12,811 nt of DNA from Calditrichota bacterium (GCA_024278715.1 JAJRSN010000272.1:1-12811); one strand, 5' to 3'. Counted from the stretch's first letter, positions 1-7,667 are shown. Numbers and translations are program-made. Notes: generated from the letters alone by a model not told the origin.

Positions 1-1224
1 AAGCAGAGCCAATAAAACAGCGGCGGGTCCCGCTATATAGTTGTAATATCGGGGGATAAAACTTTCGGGGTTATCTTTAAATATGCTGCTGAATAACGGC
101 AACGACGTTCCCACAAAAACAAAGAGCGCCGTTAAAATCAGAACCATCATTCCGAAATTCATAAAACTTTCACGTGTGGCTAAATCGGTATAGACGGGCT
201 GATATTTAACTTCATTTATTCTGAAAATAAAAATTAGCAGACTCAAAGCCATAAATAAACCGACAAAAGCGATTAAATACCCGCTAATTTCAGATTTGCC
301 GAAAGAATGAACCGAAAAGTCGGTTAAAATTCCGCTCCGCGTTAAAAAGTTTCCGTAGAGAACAAGGATAAATGTGATTAAGGCAAGCAGAATATTGGTT
401 TTCTTCATTCCTCCCTGCTTGCGCTGGATCAGGAGTCCGTGAATTAAAGCCAAACTAAACAACCAGGGAATAAGAGAACTATTTTCCACCGGATCCCATG
501 CCCAGTAGCCGCCCCAACCCAAAGTGGTGTAAGCCCAGTAACCGCCGAGAATAATACCGGTTCCCAAAACCAATCCCACTAAAACAGCAAAAGTAAACAC
601 CGGTTTAATCCAGTTGTCGTAATTCCGTTTGACCAGGGCGGACATGGCAAAGGCAAACGGAATCATGGTTGCCGAATAACCGGCAAAAAGAATAGGCGGA
701 TGAATAACCATCCACGGATCTTGCAATAAAGGGTTTAATCCCGCGCCATCCGGCGGCGCCATACCCGCAGGGAAAGCAGAAGGATTCGCCTGCCAAATAT
801 AAGCAAAGGGATTCTTTTTAATCAGAATTACTACGATAAAAGCCAGAACCAGAATAAAAAAACTCATCACCAGCGGTTCTTCTTTTTTGCGCAAACGGAT
901 AATCCACGATCCGTAAATAACCCCGAAAAGCAACCAGAGTAAAAAGGTTCCTTCCTGTCCCGCCCAAAAAGCGGAAATCAAATAAAACAAATTAAGATCG
1001 CGGGATGAGTAATTATAAACGTAACTCCACTCAAAGTGATGGGTCAAAATTCCATACAGCAGCAAAACAGCTTGAAAGACAATCAGGGCGCCGGCTGTGT
1101 AAAACGATAATCGGGCGAATTTGAGTAAAGGTTTTTCTTTTTGGCGGTCATATAGATAATACGCAACCACGCTAAGCAATAATGCCACAAATGTCAGCGC
1201 GGTGGCGGTAATACCTATAATCAT
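1..1224 (-). CDS. ccmF: Cytochrome c haem lyase subunit CcmF (N-terminal 408 residues, truncated by window edge)
   Basis: CcmF is the polytopic inner-membrane protein that, in System I, takes haem from CcmE and attaches it to CXXCH motifs of apocytochromes. The frame is open from an ATG at 1224 to the window edge. The tryptophan-rich WWD signature is at about residues 229-255, with WGGYWAWDPVENSS at its core. Histidines H175 (in the HPPILFAGY stretch), H262 (LIHG) and H306 (SVHSF) fall where the essential His of the E. coli protein are known (H173, H261, H303). The N-terminal 'SAFWAGQEGTFLLW' block at about residues 80-95 is also typical. Many hydrophobic membrane segments are visible. The ATG overlaps the ccmE stop (ATGA), and GAGGAA lies 8 bases upstream inside ccmE, so translation is probably coupled. 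The C-terminal part, with the fourth His, lies outside the window. Confidence 0.96.
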   Translation of the reverse strand, partial: MIIGITATALTFVALLLSVVAYYLYDRQKEKPLLKFARLSFYTAGALIVFQAVLLLYGILTHHFEWSYVYNYSSRDLNLFYLISAFWAGQEGTFLLWLLFGVIYGSWIIRLRKKEEPLVMSFFILVLAFIVVILIKKNPFAYIWQANPSAFPAGMAPPDGAGLNPLLQDPWMVIHPPILFAGYSATMIPFAFAMSALVKRNYDNWIKPVFTFAVLVGLVLGTGIILGGYWAYTTLGWGGYWAWDPVENSSLIPWLFSLALIHGLLIQRKQGGMKKTNILLALITFILVLYGNFLTRSGILTDFSVHSFGKSEISGYLIAFVGLFMALSLLIFIFRINEVKYQPVYTDLATRESFMNFGMMVLILTALFVFVGTSLPLFSSIFKDNPESFIPRYYNYIAGPAAVLLALL

Positions 1225-1592
1225 AAATCGCTTTCCTCAGCCTGATACTTTGAGGGGCATTTGATCAGAAGTTCCCTGGCATGAAACACGCCGTTTTCGT
1301 ATTTACCGACACACACCACATACGAAGCCTGCTCAAAATTTCCCGGCTTGGCGCCGTCAAAAACAACCTGCAGAACCTCGCCGTTTTCATCGCGGATTTT
1401 AAAGACAAACTTATTGGTATTAACATCAAAATGACCGCTATCCACGCGTTCGCCCTTTACCTGAACAACGTTATCGCTCTGTTTTGCTTCACTGATGGAT
1501 ACATACGGGGTTAACGATGCATTAAAAGACAAGGCAGCCCAAATGGTAAAACCCAGGATAATAATTCCGCCTATGATGTATTTAGAACGCAT
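1221..1592 (-). CDS. ccmE: Cytochrome c haem chaperone CcmE, Cys-x3-Tyr variant
   Basis: CcmE is a membrane-anchored OB-fold protein that binds haem covalently outside the inner membrane and delivers it to CcmF. The protein is 123 residues from the ATG at 1592. It has a short basic N-terminus (MRSKY), one membrane anchor at about residues 5-23, then a beta-rich domain with a 'VQVKGERV' strand and the 'FKIRDENGEVLQVVFDG' hairpin. Near the C-terminus the haem motif reads CPSKY (C112, Y116), where classical CcmE has H-x3-Y (HDENY in E. coli). This is the substitution known from the variant System I of archaea and some bacteria such as Desulfovibrio. A second Cys is at 94. I prefer the ATG because GAGGTG sits 6 bases before it; an in-frame TTG at 1616 would add 8 residues but has no ribosome site. 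ccmD ends 39 bases upstream and ccmF overlaps by 4. Confidence 0.94.
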   Translation of the reverse strand: MRSKYIIGGIIILGFTIWAALSFNASLTPYVSISEAKQSDNVVQVKGERVDSGHFDVNTNKFVFKIRDENGEVLQVVFDGAKPGNFEQASYVVCVGKYENGVFHARELLIKCPSKYQAEESDL

Positions 1593-1631
1593 ATCGCGCA
1601 CCTCATTTTCGTTCAACTTATTTTGTGGGAT

Positions 1632-1790
1632 TTAATTTTGATCGGTCAAAGATTTGGAATCTTTCATTAGATCCAGATCTTCGATCTCCTGCTTCAATTG
1701 TCTTACTGAACGATCGGTTTTGTAAAGATAAAAGAATAATCCGGTCCAAATTACCAGATTAATAATTAAAACAACATAAACCGCATTCAT
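1632..1790 (-). CDS. ccmD: CcmD family small membrane protein (52 aa)
   Basis: The product is a 52-residue protein in the slot where ccmD is expected, between ccmC and ccmE. The ATG at 1790 directly abuts the TAA of ccmC, and GAGGAG lies 6 bases before it inside ccmC. It has one membrane helix at about residues 4-23 (rich in V, L, I, W and F, ending LFFYLYK). A charged helix follows, starting RSVRQLKQEIEDL, that could form a short coiled coil on the cytoplasmic side. This 'one helix, then DRxxRxLxxEI' layout is typical of the short CcmD-family proteins. In known systems CcmD helps release haem-loaded CcmE from the CcmABC complex. Assignment rests on position and layout, because the sequence itself is poorly conserved in this family. 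Confidence 0.85.
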   Translation of the reverse strand: MNAVYVVLIINLVIWTGLFFYLYKTDRSVRQLKQEIEDLDLMKDSKSLTDQN

Positions 1791-2474
1791 TTATTTCTCC
1801 TCTAATAATTTTGTTTCTTTATATTCTCTCAGATACATTTGTAATTTAACCTGAGTCTTGCGAACGTTAAAAATCCATAAAAATAAAATCGTCTGAAAAA
1901 ACAACGAGCTAAAGAAAATAATTCGTTGTCTGACATCCAGATTAATTTTCCCCTGAGGATTAATAACCGGATCGGGATGAAGCGAAAAATAAATACGCGG
2001 GACAATGAATATGAAAAAGGGCACGGTTACGAATGCCAACAAGGAATAGACCGCCGCCAAACGGGCGCGTCTGTCTTCCTGTTCTATAGCCGAGCGTAGC
2101 GAAAAATACGCTCCGTAAATTAAAAGAAGAATAAAAATCGATGTTTCCCGCGGGTCCCAGTTCCAGAAAGAATGCCAGATAACCTTTGCCCAGATAGACC
2201 CCGTTATCGTTGCCATGATAGCAAATAAAATACCCAGTTCATTACTAATTTTGGCGTAAGCATCGAACAGGATATCTTTGGTGCGCAAATAACGATAGCT
2301 GTAATATGCCGCCATAAAAAAGAACACAACTGTTATCCAGGCAACGGGAACATGAAAATAGAGAACCCTGGTAAAATCGCCCAAGCCTTCTTTTAAAGAC
2401 GACCATAAAAATGCGCCGGTAAACACCAGGGCAATTCCTACAAATAAAATTGCTTTCCATAACTTAGATAGCAT
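1791..2474 (-). CDS. ccmC: Haem-handling membrane protein CcmC
   Basis: CcmC presents haem to CcmE at the outer face of the inner membrane, working with the CcmAB ATPase. The 227-residue length fits the family. The WWD signature is at residues 100-112 (WHSFWNWDPRETS), flanked by the two expected axial histidines, H41 (YFHVPVAW) and H166 (SLHPDP). About six membrane helices can be counted, followed by a charged C-terminal tail rich in K and E. The ATG at 2474 has AGGA about 9 bases upstream. A 64-base AT-rich gap separates it from ccmB, with no clear terminator, so I take both to be in one operon. It abuts ccmD with no gap. Confidence 0.96.
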   Translation of the reverse strand: MLSKLWKAILFVGIALVFTGAFLWSSLKEGLGDFTRVLYFHVPVAWITVVFFFMAAYYSYRYLRTKDILFDAYAKISNELGILFAIMATITGSIWAKVIWHSFWNWDPRETSIFILLLIYGAYFSLRSAIEQEDRRARLAAVYSLLAFVTVPFFIFIVPRIYFSLHPDPVINPQGKINLDVRQRIIFFSSLFFQTILFLWIFNVRKTQVKLQMYLREYKETKLLEEK

Positions 2475-2538
2475 AATTTTTGTCCTGTTTTCTTAGTTTA
2501 ATCATTTAACTGTTTTTTAATTCGGTTTCTTCCTTAAA

Positions 2539-3198
2539 CTACTCGTTCCAAACATAATCGAACAATAAGATGCTTGCCGTAATAATAATCACTCCGAAAG
2601 CAAACAAAGCCTGAAGCTCGTTTTGAGCGCTGGCAATCGGCGTTGTTTCGGTCGCTTTTTTGGTTGCGCTGATTCCGGTAATCATAACCGGTAAAATAAT
2701 AGGAAACGCCAGAACCGTAAACAACGCGCCTTTTGAACTGGCTTTGGAAATAATGGCTGCTACCATGGTTCCGCCGCCCGCCATTCCAAAACTTCCGATA
2801 AACAAGGTTAATAAGAACAAAGGGAAATTCCCTAATTTAAAATTCATCACCGCGATAAACAAAGGCACCAAAATAATCTCCAACGCAAACAACAAAATCA
2901 AATTAAATAAAAACTTTCCCAGATAAATGTGCATAGGGCTGGCTACCAGTTTTAAAGTGTCGGCGGTTTGCGATTCTTCTTCCCGGATAAAAATATGCGA
3001 TAATCCGGACATGGAAGAAAAAAACAAAATCACCCAGAACAAGGCGGAAAGAACCTGACTGCCAGCCGTGAACGTTCCGATAGCAAAAGAAACCGCGCTC
3101 AAGGTAACCACGGCAAACAACAAAATTGCATTGATCGCATAGCGCGTTTTAAATTCCTGCTGAATATCTTTAACAAAAATTAGCCACGTCTGTTTCAT
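2539..3198 (-). CDS. ccmB: Haem ABC transporter permease CcmB
   Basis: CcmB is the six-helix permease partner of the CcmA ATPase. The two power release of haem-bound CcmE from CcmC. The length of 219 residues is normal for the family. The protein opens with an amphipathic stretch (FVKDIQQEFKTRY), then hydrophobic helices. The conserved cytoplasmic loop FIREEESQTADTLKLVASP (about residues 70-88) resembles the E-x-E-x-x-T-L-x-L-L-x-x-x-P motif that contacts CcmA. Its ATG overlaps the ccmA stop by one base (TAATG), a typical translational coupling for an ATPase-permease pair. Confidence 0.94.
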   Translation of the reverse strand: MKQTWLIFVKDIQQEFKTRYAINAILLFAVVTLSAVSFAIGTFTAGSQVLSALFWVILFFSSMSGLSHIFIREEESQTADTLKLVASPMHIYLGKFLFNLILLFALEIILVPLFIAVMNFKLGNFPLFLLTLFIGSFGMAGGGTMVAAIISKASSKGALFTVLAFPIILPVMITGISATKKATETTPIASAQNELQALFAFGVIIITASILLFDYVWNE

Positions 3199-3812
3199 TA
3201 ATTTCCCACTTTTATTATCTGATCCGCCAGGCGCAAGTCTTCGCTGTCGTTGGTGGCAACCACTAAAATTTTATCTTTTTTCTGCTCCGAGAGAATTTCA
3301 TAAACCGTGTCAACGCCCTGTTGATCCAGATTGGATCGCGGCTCATCGATAAATAAAATTTCCGGCTCATGCAAAAGCGCGCAAACATATTTCAAACGCT
3401 GCTGCATTCCGGACGAATAGGCTTTTACCGGATCTTTTTCTCTTCCCTTTAATCCCAAACGCTCCATCAAAAAAGCGATACGATTTTTATAATCGGATAC
3501 TTCCCTCATGCGGGCGAAAAAAACGAGATTTTCCTGCGCGGTCAATTCCTGATAAAGCTGAAGATACGGACCTACCAAACCGATAAACCGGTACATGTGA
3601 TCTCTGGGAATGCTTCCTTTTTCATTCTGATAAATAACTCTGCCGCGAGTCGGGGCTATTAAATTAGAAAGAATTTTTACGAGCGTGGTTTTGCCCGAGC
3701 CGTTTGCTCCGGTAATTACCAATGATGAACCACTTCGGACTTCAAAATTGATATTCCGAAGAATCAGGTGAGTGCCAAAGCGTTTTACTATTTGTTCCGC
3801 GATCAACTTCAT
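3198..3812 (-). CDS. ccmA: Haem ABC transporter ATP-binding protein CcmA
   Basis: This is the ATPase subunit of CcmAB, 204 residues from the ATG at 3812 (E. coli CcmA has 207). Visible motifs are Walker A GANGSGKTT (35-43), the signature YSSGMQQR (132-139), Walker B ILFIDEP (152-158) and the D-loop SNLD (160-163). Two catalytic positions look unusual. The Q-loop region reads GLVGPYLQLYQELT, with Tyr (Y83) where E. coli CcmA has Gln. The H-loop region reads VVATND, with Asn where the switch His is expected. I believe similar sequences occur in CcmA of Bacteroidota relatives, so this may be a lineage trait and not damage. An in-frame TTG at 3851 would add 13 residues, but these look unlike family N-termini. 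It is the first gene of the ccm operon. Confidence 0.93.
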   Translation of the reverse strand: MKLIAEQIVKRFGTHLILRNINFEVRSGSSLVITGANGSGKTTLVKILSNLIAPTRGRVIYQNEKGSIPRDHMYRFIGLVGPYLQLYQELTAQENLVFFARMREVSDYKNRIAFLMERLGLKGREKDPVKAYSSGMQQRLKYVCALLHEPEILFIDEPRSNLDQQGVDTVYEILSEQKKDKILVVATNDSEDLRLADQIIKVGN

Positions 3813-3869
3813 GTTTGTAATTAAAGAGTTCTCCCCAAGATTGCATTTCAAATTTCAGATTTTCTTTTT

Positions 3870-3886
3870 GAAAAATCCGATTTTTC
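3870..3886. promoter_or_regulatory. Perfect 8-1-8 inverted repeat in the ccm operon leader
   Basis: GAAAAATC and GATTTTTC are separated by one base, 58 bases upstream of the ccmA start codon. It is the most symmetrical site in the leader and could be an operator for the ccm operon or a weak stem. The leader (3813-4023) is otherwise AT-rich. The best sigma-70-like pair I see is TTGTTT and TATTTT with a 17-base spacer, on the minus strand, which is too weak to annotate as a promoter. Confidence 0.3.
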
Positions 3887-4023
3887 CGAAATATTTGACA
3901 AACCCCTATTTTAAATTAAAGGTGTAAAAATACTTAAAATTTTAACCGCAAACAAATAAATTGACTTATGTTTTTGAAATTTGAATTAAAATTCATTTTT
4001 CGGAGAATTATTTATTTTTTAAC

Positions 4024-4053
4024 AAAAAAGGCTGTCCTGACGGACAGCCTTTT
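4024..4053 (-). terminator. Rho-independent terminator after the TonB-dependent receptor
   Basis: An 8-bp GC-rich stem, GGCTGTCC with GGACAGCC, surrounds a 4-base loop. It is extended by A-T pairs and followed on the minus strand by six U residues. It lies 28 bases after the receptor stop codon. The plus strand also gives stem plus UUUU, so it may work in both directions. It separates the receptor from the ccm operon, which therefore needs its own promoter. Confidence 0.92.
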
Positions 4054-4080
4054 CTGAAATTATTAATTTTATAATTCTAT

Positions 4081-6738
4081 CTATAAACCGATACTCAGAT
4101 TAAACTGTGCGTTTCTTTCCGAACCCGGCAGCAATCCGTATTCGTTGCCAATTTGCCAGTAATTTTTATTGAACAAATTGTAAACATGGAACGAAGCGTT
4201 CAAATCGAGACCGCCGACATTCTGTTTCCAGCCGATAATCAAATCAACAACTGTCCATTGCGGAAGCACGGCTCCCCTTTTGACAACCGTTTCCGTTTTT
4301 ACGTCATATTCTAAATCGACATAATCATTATCGGGCATAATGTAATAATCTTCGTAATGGCGCATGGCGGCGGAAACGAAGAAGGGACCTCTCTGATAAT
4401 TTAATACCGAGGATAACATAAATTGGGGAGCGCCGGGCTCAATTTTACCTTCTTCAATCCCCAACTGGGTTTTTGCCTCTTCGCTTACATTGTCGCCCCA
4501 GGCGTTTTTCATTCTGGTGATGGATAGTGCTAGATCTAGATTGCGGGCTAAAATAATATTCGAAGCAATTTCGATTCCGTTATAGATTGCTTTACCCACG
4601 GTCACATAGCGGCGTCCGCGGTAGTCATAACCCGGTTGATTAGCTTTTGTCGGGTCCTGAATACGATAGGCTTTATTGCTGAACAGAATGCGGTAGGCGT
4701 TAACTTTCAACTTAAAGCCGGTGTCCTGATAACCGAATCCGAATTCATAATCATCGGAAGTTTCTATCGGCAGATTCCCGTTCGGCTGTCCGTAGTTAAA
4801 GAAGTATTTTACGCGCGGTTCATTGTAAACCCGGCTGTAATTGGTGAATACGTTAAGATGATCGTTAACGTTGTAGTTAACGCCGAGTTTGGGCGAAACA
4901 AAATTGTACGTTTTTTTATAATCAACCAATTTGTACTTAACATCGCCGTTATTAACAAAGCCATCCTTATTTCCGCCTTCAAGAGTCTGTTTCATTGTAA
5001 AATCGCCGTTGGCAACGGGTCGGTTATTAGAAGACGGGAAATCTTCGAAAATATGGTACATGCGCGAAGAGAACTGCAAATCGGTCATAATGCTAAGATC
5101 ACCAAACTTCCACAAGCCGTGACCAAAAACGGAAAAATTTGGTTTCACGCCGGTGTAATCATAGTAAATATCGCCTTCGCGGAAAATTGCGGGAACTCCG
5201 CCCACCTTAATCGATGTATTTCCCACCGTCAAATTAGTATCCGCTTTGTAACCGAAAGTATTAATAACCAAGCCGTAATGGCGCGCCCGCCAGTATCTGG
5301 CTTCTGCGCCGAAAGAAAGTTCGTGATTTAACCATTTGGTATTCAAAGTGGAAACGACTCCTAATTGTTCATGAATGGAGTGCGCGCGATATTGATAGGT
5401 TTTGGCGGCGTTTAAAGTTTGCATACTCATGTGCCCGGTTTTATCTCTGCCAATTTTGTAATATTTGTTTACCCATTCGCCGTAGCCGCGACCGACCGTA
5501 AAGAATGAGTTTGTTTGCAAATAGGTGTCTTTATTGATGTCCCAGGTATAGTGCAATTCTAATTGCGGTTTGTGATACACATTATTATCAAAAGAAACAG
5601 CACCGTTTCCGATAACTTCGCCGCCCTTGCTCTTATCCACATGCTGCATGAGCAACAAATCGAGCAGACTGGTTCCGTCTTTTTCTTTTGTGGTTAAACC
5701 CGGATCGCTTTCTTTTACAAAGGGATGCGGATTCCAGTCGCGACCATACTTGGCAAATTTTTTGGGATTCTCCGAATAATAGGAATAAGCGTGATATTGA
5801 GGAGCGCCGTGCAGAATTAAACGCAGGGTATGACGCTCGTTTGCGAAATAAGAGAGGCTGAAATAATAAGACAATCCCTGATAGTACGTATTTTCTCGCC
5901 AGCCGTTACCGGTTAAATAGTTGACTCGCGATAAAAAGGAAAGTTTATTGTTGTAAAAAAGCCCGGTATTATATTCAAAACCTAATTTATAAACGCCGTA
6001 CATTCCCGCGGTAGAAGCGATTTTCAGGCTGGAGACAGCGGGAGCGTCGGCAGTCAAAACATTGATCGAACCTCCGAAAGCTCCGGCGCCATACAGCGAA
6101 GAACCCGCGCCGCGTTGAATCTGGATCGATTGAGAACCGCTTGGCAAGGCGCCCCAGTTTGACCAATATACTTTTTTTGATTCAGGATCGTTTACTTCTA
6201 TGTTATTGATCATCACGCTGATGCGTTGTTCATCAAAACCGCGAATGTAAACTTTGGAATCGCCCAGACCGGAGCCTCCGTCGGAAGTAACATACACACC
6301 CGGTGTGTTCTTGAACAGGTGCGGAACATCCTGCACCGTAAACTGTCTTGCGATTTCATCGGCAGAGACGTCAGTAAAAGCAACAGGCGTCTCCCGTTCT
6401 TTGGCGCGGCTGGCTTCCACAATAATGTCGCTGGTACGTAAAATTTTAGGATTCAGGGCAAAATCCAGTTGAACCGTCCCCCCGGAAACGGTAATCTGTT
6501 TGCGCGCCTCGATGTAACCGACAAAAGAGCAGACAACAGTGTAGCTTCCGTCATCTACTTCAAAATAATACATTCCGGTATCATCGGTTGACGAGCCTTT
6601 AGCCGTGCCTTCGAGATACACGTTTGCGCCGGCTAAGGGCTTTTTTGTTTGTTTATCCACTACTTTACCGGCAATTGCGCCCGCAAAAACCGAAGTGGAA
6701 AACAATAAAAAAACAAAAACAGTAAAAAGGACCCTCAT
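4081..6738 (-). CDS. TonB-dependent outer-membrane receptor with carboxypeptidase-regulatory-like domain
   Basis: This is a TonB-dependent transporter of 885 residues, which would import a scarce ligand across the outer membrane using ExbBD-TonB energy. A signal peptide (residues 1-19, cleavage after SVFA) is followed by a CarboxypepD_reg-like beta-sandwich (about 21-96; GKVVD, PLAGANVYLEGT, GSYTVVCSFVGY). Then come a TonB-box-like DIIVEAS (104-110), a plug (about 115-232; VPHLFKNTPGVYV, VYIRGFDEQRISVMINN, IQRGAGSSLYGAGAFGGSINV) and a long barrel with alternating aromatic strands. The last strand ends FNLSIGL, with Leu rather than the usual terminal Phe. The start is clear: AGGAGG lies just before the ATG. 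It is transcribed alone, ending in the terminator at 4024-4053. No SusD-like partner, siderophore gene or other clue to the ligand is present. The neighbouring cytochrome c genes allow iron or haem as a guess only. Confidence 0.95.
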   Translation of the reverse strand: MRVLFTVFVFLLFSTSVFAGAIAGKVVDKQTKKPLAGANVYLEGTAKGSSTDDTGMYYFEVDDGSYTVVCSFVGYIEARKQITVSGGTVQLDFALNPKILRTSDIIVEASRAKERETPVAFTDVSADEIARQFTVQDVPHLFKNTPGVYVTSDGGSGLGDSKVYIRGFDEQRISVMINNIEVNDPESKKVYWSNWGALPSGSQSIQIQRGAGSSLYGAGAFGGSINVLTADAPAVSSLKIASTAGMYGVYKLGFEYNTGLFYNNKLSFLSRVNYLTGNGWRENTYYQGLSYYFSLSYFANERHTLRLILHGAPQYHAYSYYSENPKKFAKYGRDWNPHPFVKESDPGLTTKEKDGTSLLDLLLMQHVDKSKGGEVIGNGAVSFDNNVYHKPQLELHYTWDINKDTYLQTNSFFTVGRGYGEWVNKYYKIGRDKTGHMSMQTLNAAKTYQYRAHSIHEQLGVVSTLNTKWLNHELSFGAEARYWRARHYGLVINTFGYKADTNLTVGNTSIKVGGVPAIFREGDIYYDYTGVKPNFSVFGHGLWKFGDLSIMTDLQFSSRMYHIFEDFPSSNNRPVANGDFTMKQTLEGGNKDGFVNNGDVKYKLVDYKKTYNFVSPKLGVNYNVNDHLNVFTNYSRVYNEPRVKYFFNYGQPNGNLPIETSDDYEFGFGYQDTGFKLKVNAYRILFSNKAYRIQDPTKANQPGYDYRGRRYVTVGKAIYNGIEIASNIILARNLDLALSITRMKNAWGDNVSEEAKTQLGIEEGKIEPGAPQFMLSSVLNYQRGPFFVSAAMRHYEDYYIMPDNDYVDLEYDVKTETVVKRGAVLPQWTVVDLIIGWKQNVGGLDLNASFHVYNLFNKNYWQIGNEYGLLPGSERNAQFNLSIGL

Positions 6739-6897
6739 AATACCTCCTGGGTTAAATTAAACAATAGACGTGTGCTATCTATCTTCCAAATCTCGATTAA
6801 ATAAATTAAAATTTTATTAAGGCAATGTTAGAAAAAAAAAATTAAAAAAACAATATTTTTATGTTTTTGTAAAATTGCGTTGAATGTGCGGTTGTTC

Positions 6898-6927
6898 TTT
6901 ACCGCGGAGTCGCCGAGGGCGCGGAGG
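6898..6927. repeat. Short cgcggag-type degenerate tandem repeat
   Basis: Three degenerate copies of a unit close to GCGGAGTC stand head to tail (CGCGGAGT, CGCCGAGG, GCGCGGAGG), followed by nine T. I know arrays of the type 'cgcagagacgcagag' as common intergenic repeats in many environmental bacteria, and this looks like a decayed copy. Its GC richness stands out sharply from the flanks. The function is unknown. Confidence 0.5.
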
Positions 6928-6944
6928 TTTTTTTTTATTTTTTG

Positions 6945-6983
6945 ACCGCAGATTAACCTGATTACGCTGATTTCGCAGATTAA
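6945..6983. repeat. Short gcagattaa-type degenerate tandem repeat
   Basis: Four degenerate copies of a 9-10 base unit stand in tandem (CGCAGATTAA, CCTGATTA, CGCTGATTT, CGCAGATTAA). This is a second familiar class of short intergenic repeat, 17 bases after the cgcggag array. The two may have moved or expanded together. No coding capacity is seen. Confidence 0.5.
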
Positions 6984-7062
6984 TTTAAGGTGTTTTTTGA
7001 TTTTTAGTGCTTAAAATCAGGAGAATTTTTTCCGTTTCAATTTAAATTTTAAATTCGATTTT

Positions 7063-7104
7063 CTTTGCGCTATTCGCGGCTACTTTGTGTGCCTGGTGGT
7101 TATA
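7063..7104. repeat. Repeat relic of the 'ctttgcg...cgcggttactttgtg...ggtggtta' type
   Basis: The segment CTTTGCGCTATTCGCGG followed by CTACTTTGTGTGCC and TGGTGGTTA resembles a widespread intergenic repeat. It points roughly opposite to the cgcggag array at 6898, so 6898-7104 may be the two weakly inverted ends of one old element of about 200 bp. The similarity between the ends is only modest by eye. Confidence 0.35.
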
Positions 7105-7116
7105 ATGATCTTGTTT

Positions 7117-7188
7117 TGTCATTTAGAGCGAAGTTAGCTCCGACAAGAATAAAAGATTTCTTGTCGCCGTGCTCCTCGATATTACAAT
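7117..7188. repeat. Inverted-repeat (MITE/REP-like) element, copy 1
   Basis: The element begins TGTCATTTAGAGCGAAG and ends GCTCCTCGATATTACAA, imperfect inverted termini of the 'TGTCATT...gagcg' kind. Inside is a perfect 9-bp stem, CGACAAGAA at 7141-7149 with TTCTTGTCG at 7158-7166, around an 8-base loop. From 7138 to 7202 it aligns without gaps to 7618-7682 (copy 2) at a constant offset of 480, roughly 70% identical by eye. No open frame is inside, so it is a non-autonomous repeat. Confidence 0.6.
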
Positions 7189-7382
7189 GGCATATCTTTT
7201 TAGAGGGGACAAATTGATTATTTTTTGAACTTAATTTTGGTAATGTGAGATAATAAAAAATAAGTCTTCTTTGTGGTCAGAATCGTGGATAATTTTTGTC
7301 AATGGTTACCAATTTTCTAAAAGGTTAACGAATACAATCAGCGGCAACGGGAAAACTATTTGTGATTTCGACAGGGTTTATC

Positions 7383-7421
7383 AAGCCCCTAAAGGGGCTT
7401 CCATAAGGTCGTAAACGACCT
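7383..7421. repeat. Two adjacent hairpins with identical TAAA loops
   Basis: AAGCCCC-TAAA-GGGGCTT (7383-7400) is followed five bases later by AGGTCG-TAAA-CGACCT (7406-7421). Both stems are perfect, and both loops are TAAA although the stems differ. No U-tract follows on either strand, so neither is a normal terminator. The paired arrangement resembles REP/BIME-type palindromic units. Confidence 0.6.
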
Positions 7422-7584
7422 ATCCACCCCTTTTCTCGCTCCTTTCTTATTCTTTACTTATCATTCACATTTTTTTGGTTAATTTATCCTTTCCTCACAT
7501 TAATTTAATCGGTATTGTTTGAAATAAAACATTAAATAAACAACAAGACATTTAATGATTAAGTTCGATCTAAAAACCTCGTTC

Positions 7585-7667
7585 CGTCATCTCGAACGCA
7601 GAGAAAAAATCTGCTAACTCCGACAAAAGCCAAAGATTTCCCGTCAATATGCTCCCAGAAATGATAA
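7585..7667. repeat. Inverted-repeat (MITE/REP-like) element, copy 2
   Basis: This is a diverged relative of the element at 7117-7188. It begins CGTCATCTCGAACGC and ends GCTCCCAGAAATGATAA, again imperfect inverted termini. It shares the blocks CTCCGACAA, AAAGATTTC and TGCTCC with copy 1 at the same spacing. It has about 12 more bases in the left arm, and its central stem is degraded by substitutions. Confidence 0.55.

Noticed and set aside
3902..3960. Sigma-70-type promoter TTGTTT-N17-TATTTT for the ccm operon
   Set aside because: Only about half the bases match, in DNA where A and T dominate. It is not better than chance, although a promoter must exist nearby.
4636..5331. Long plus-strand open frame of 231 codons opposite the TonB-dependent receptor
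   Set aside because: It is the antisense shadow of a clear receptor gene, without a ribosome site or a plausible protein.
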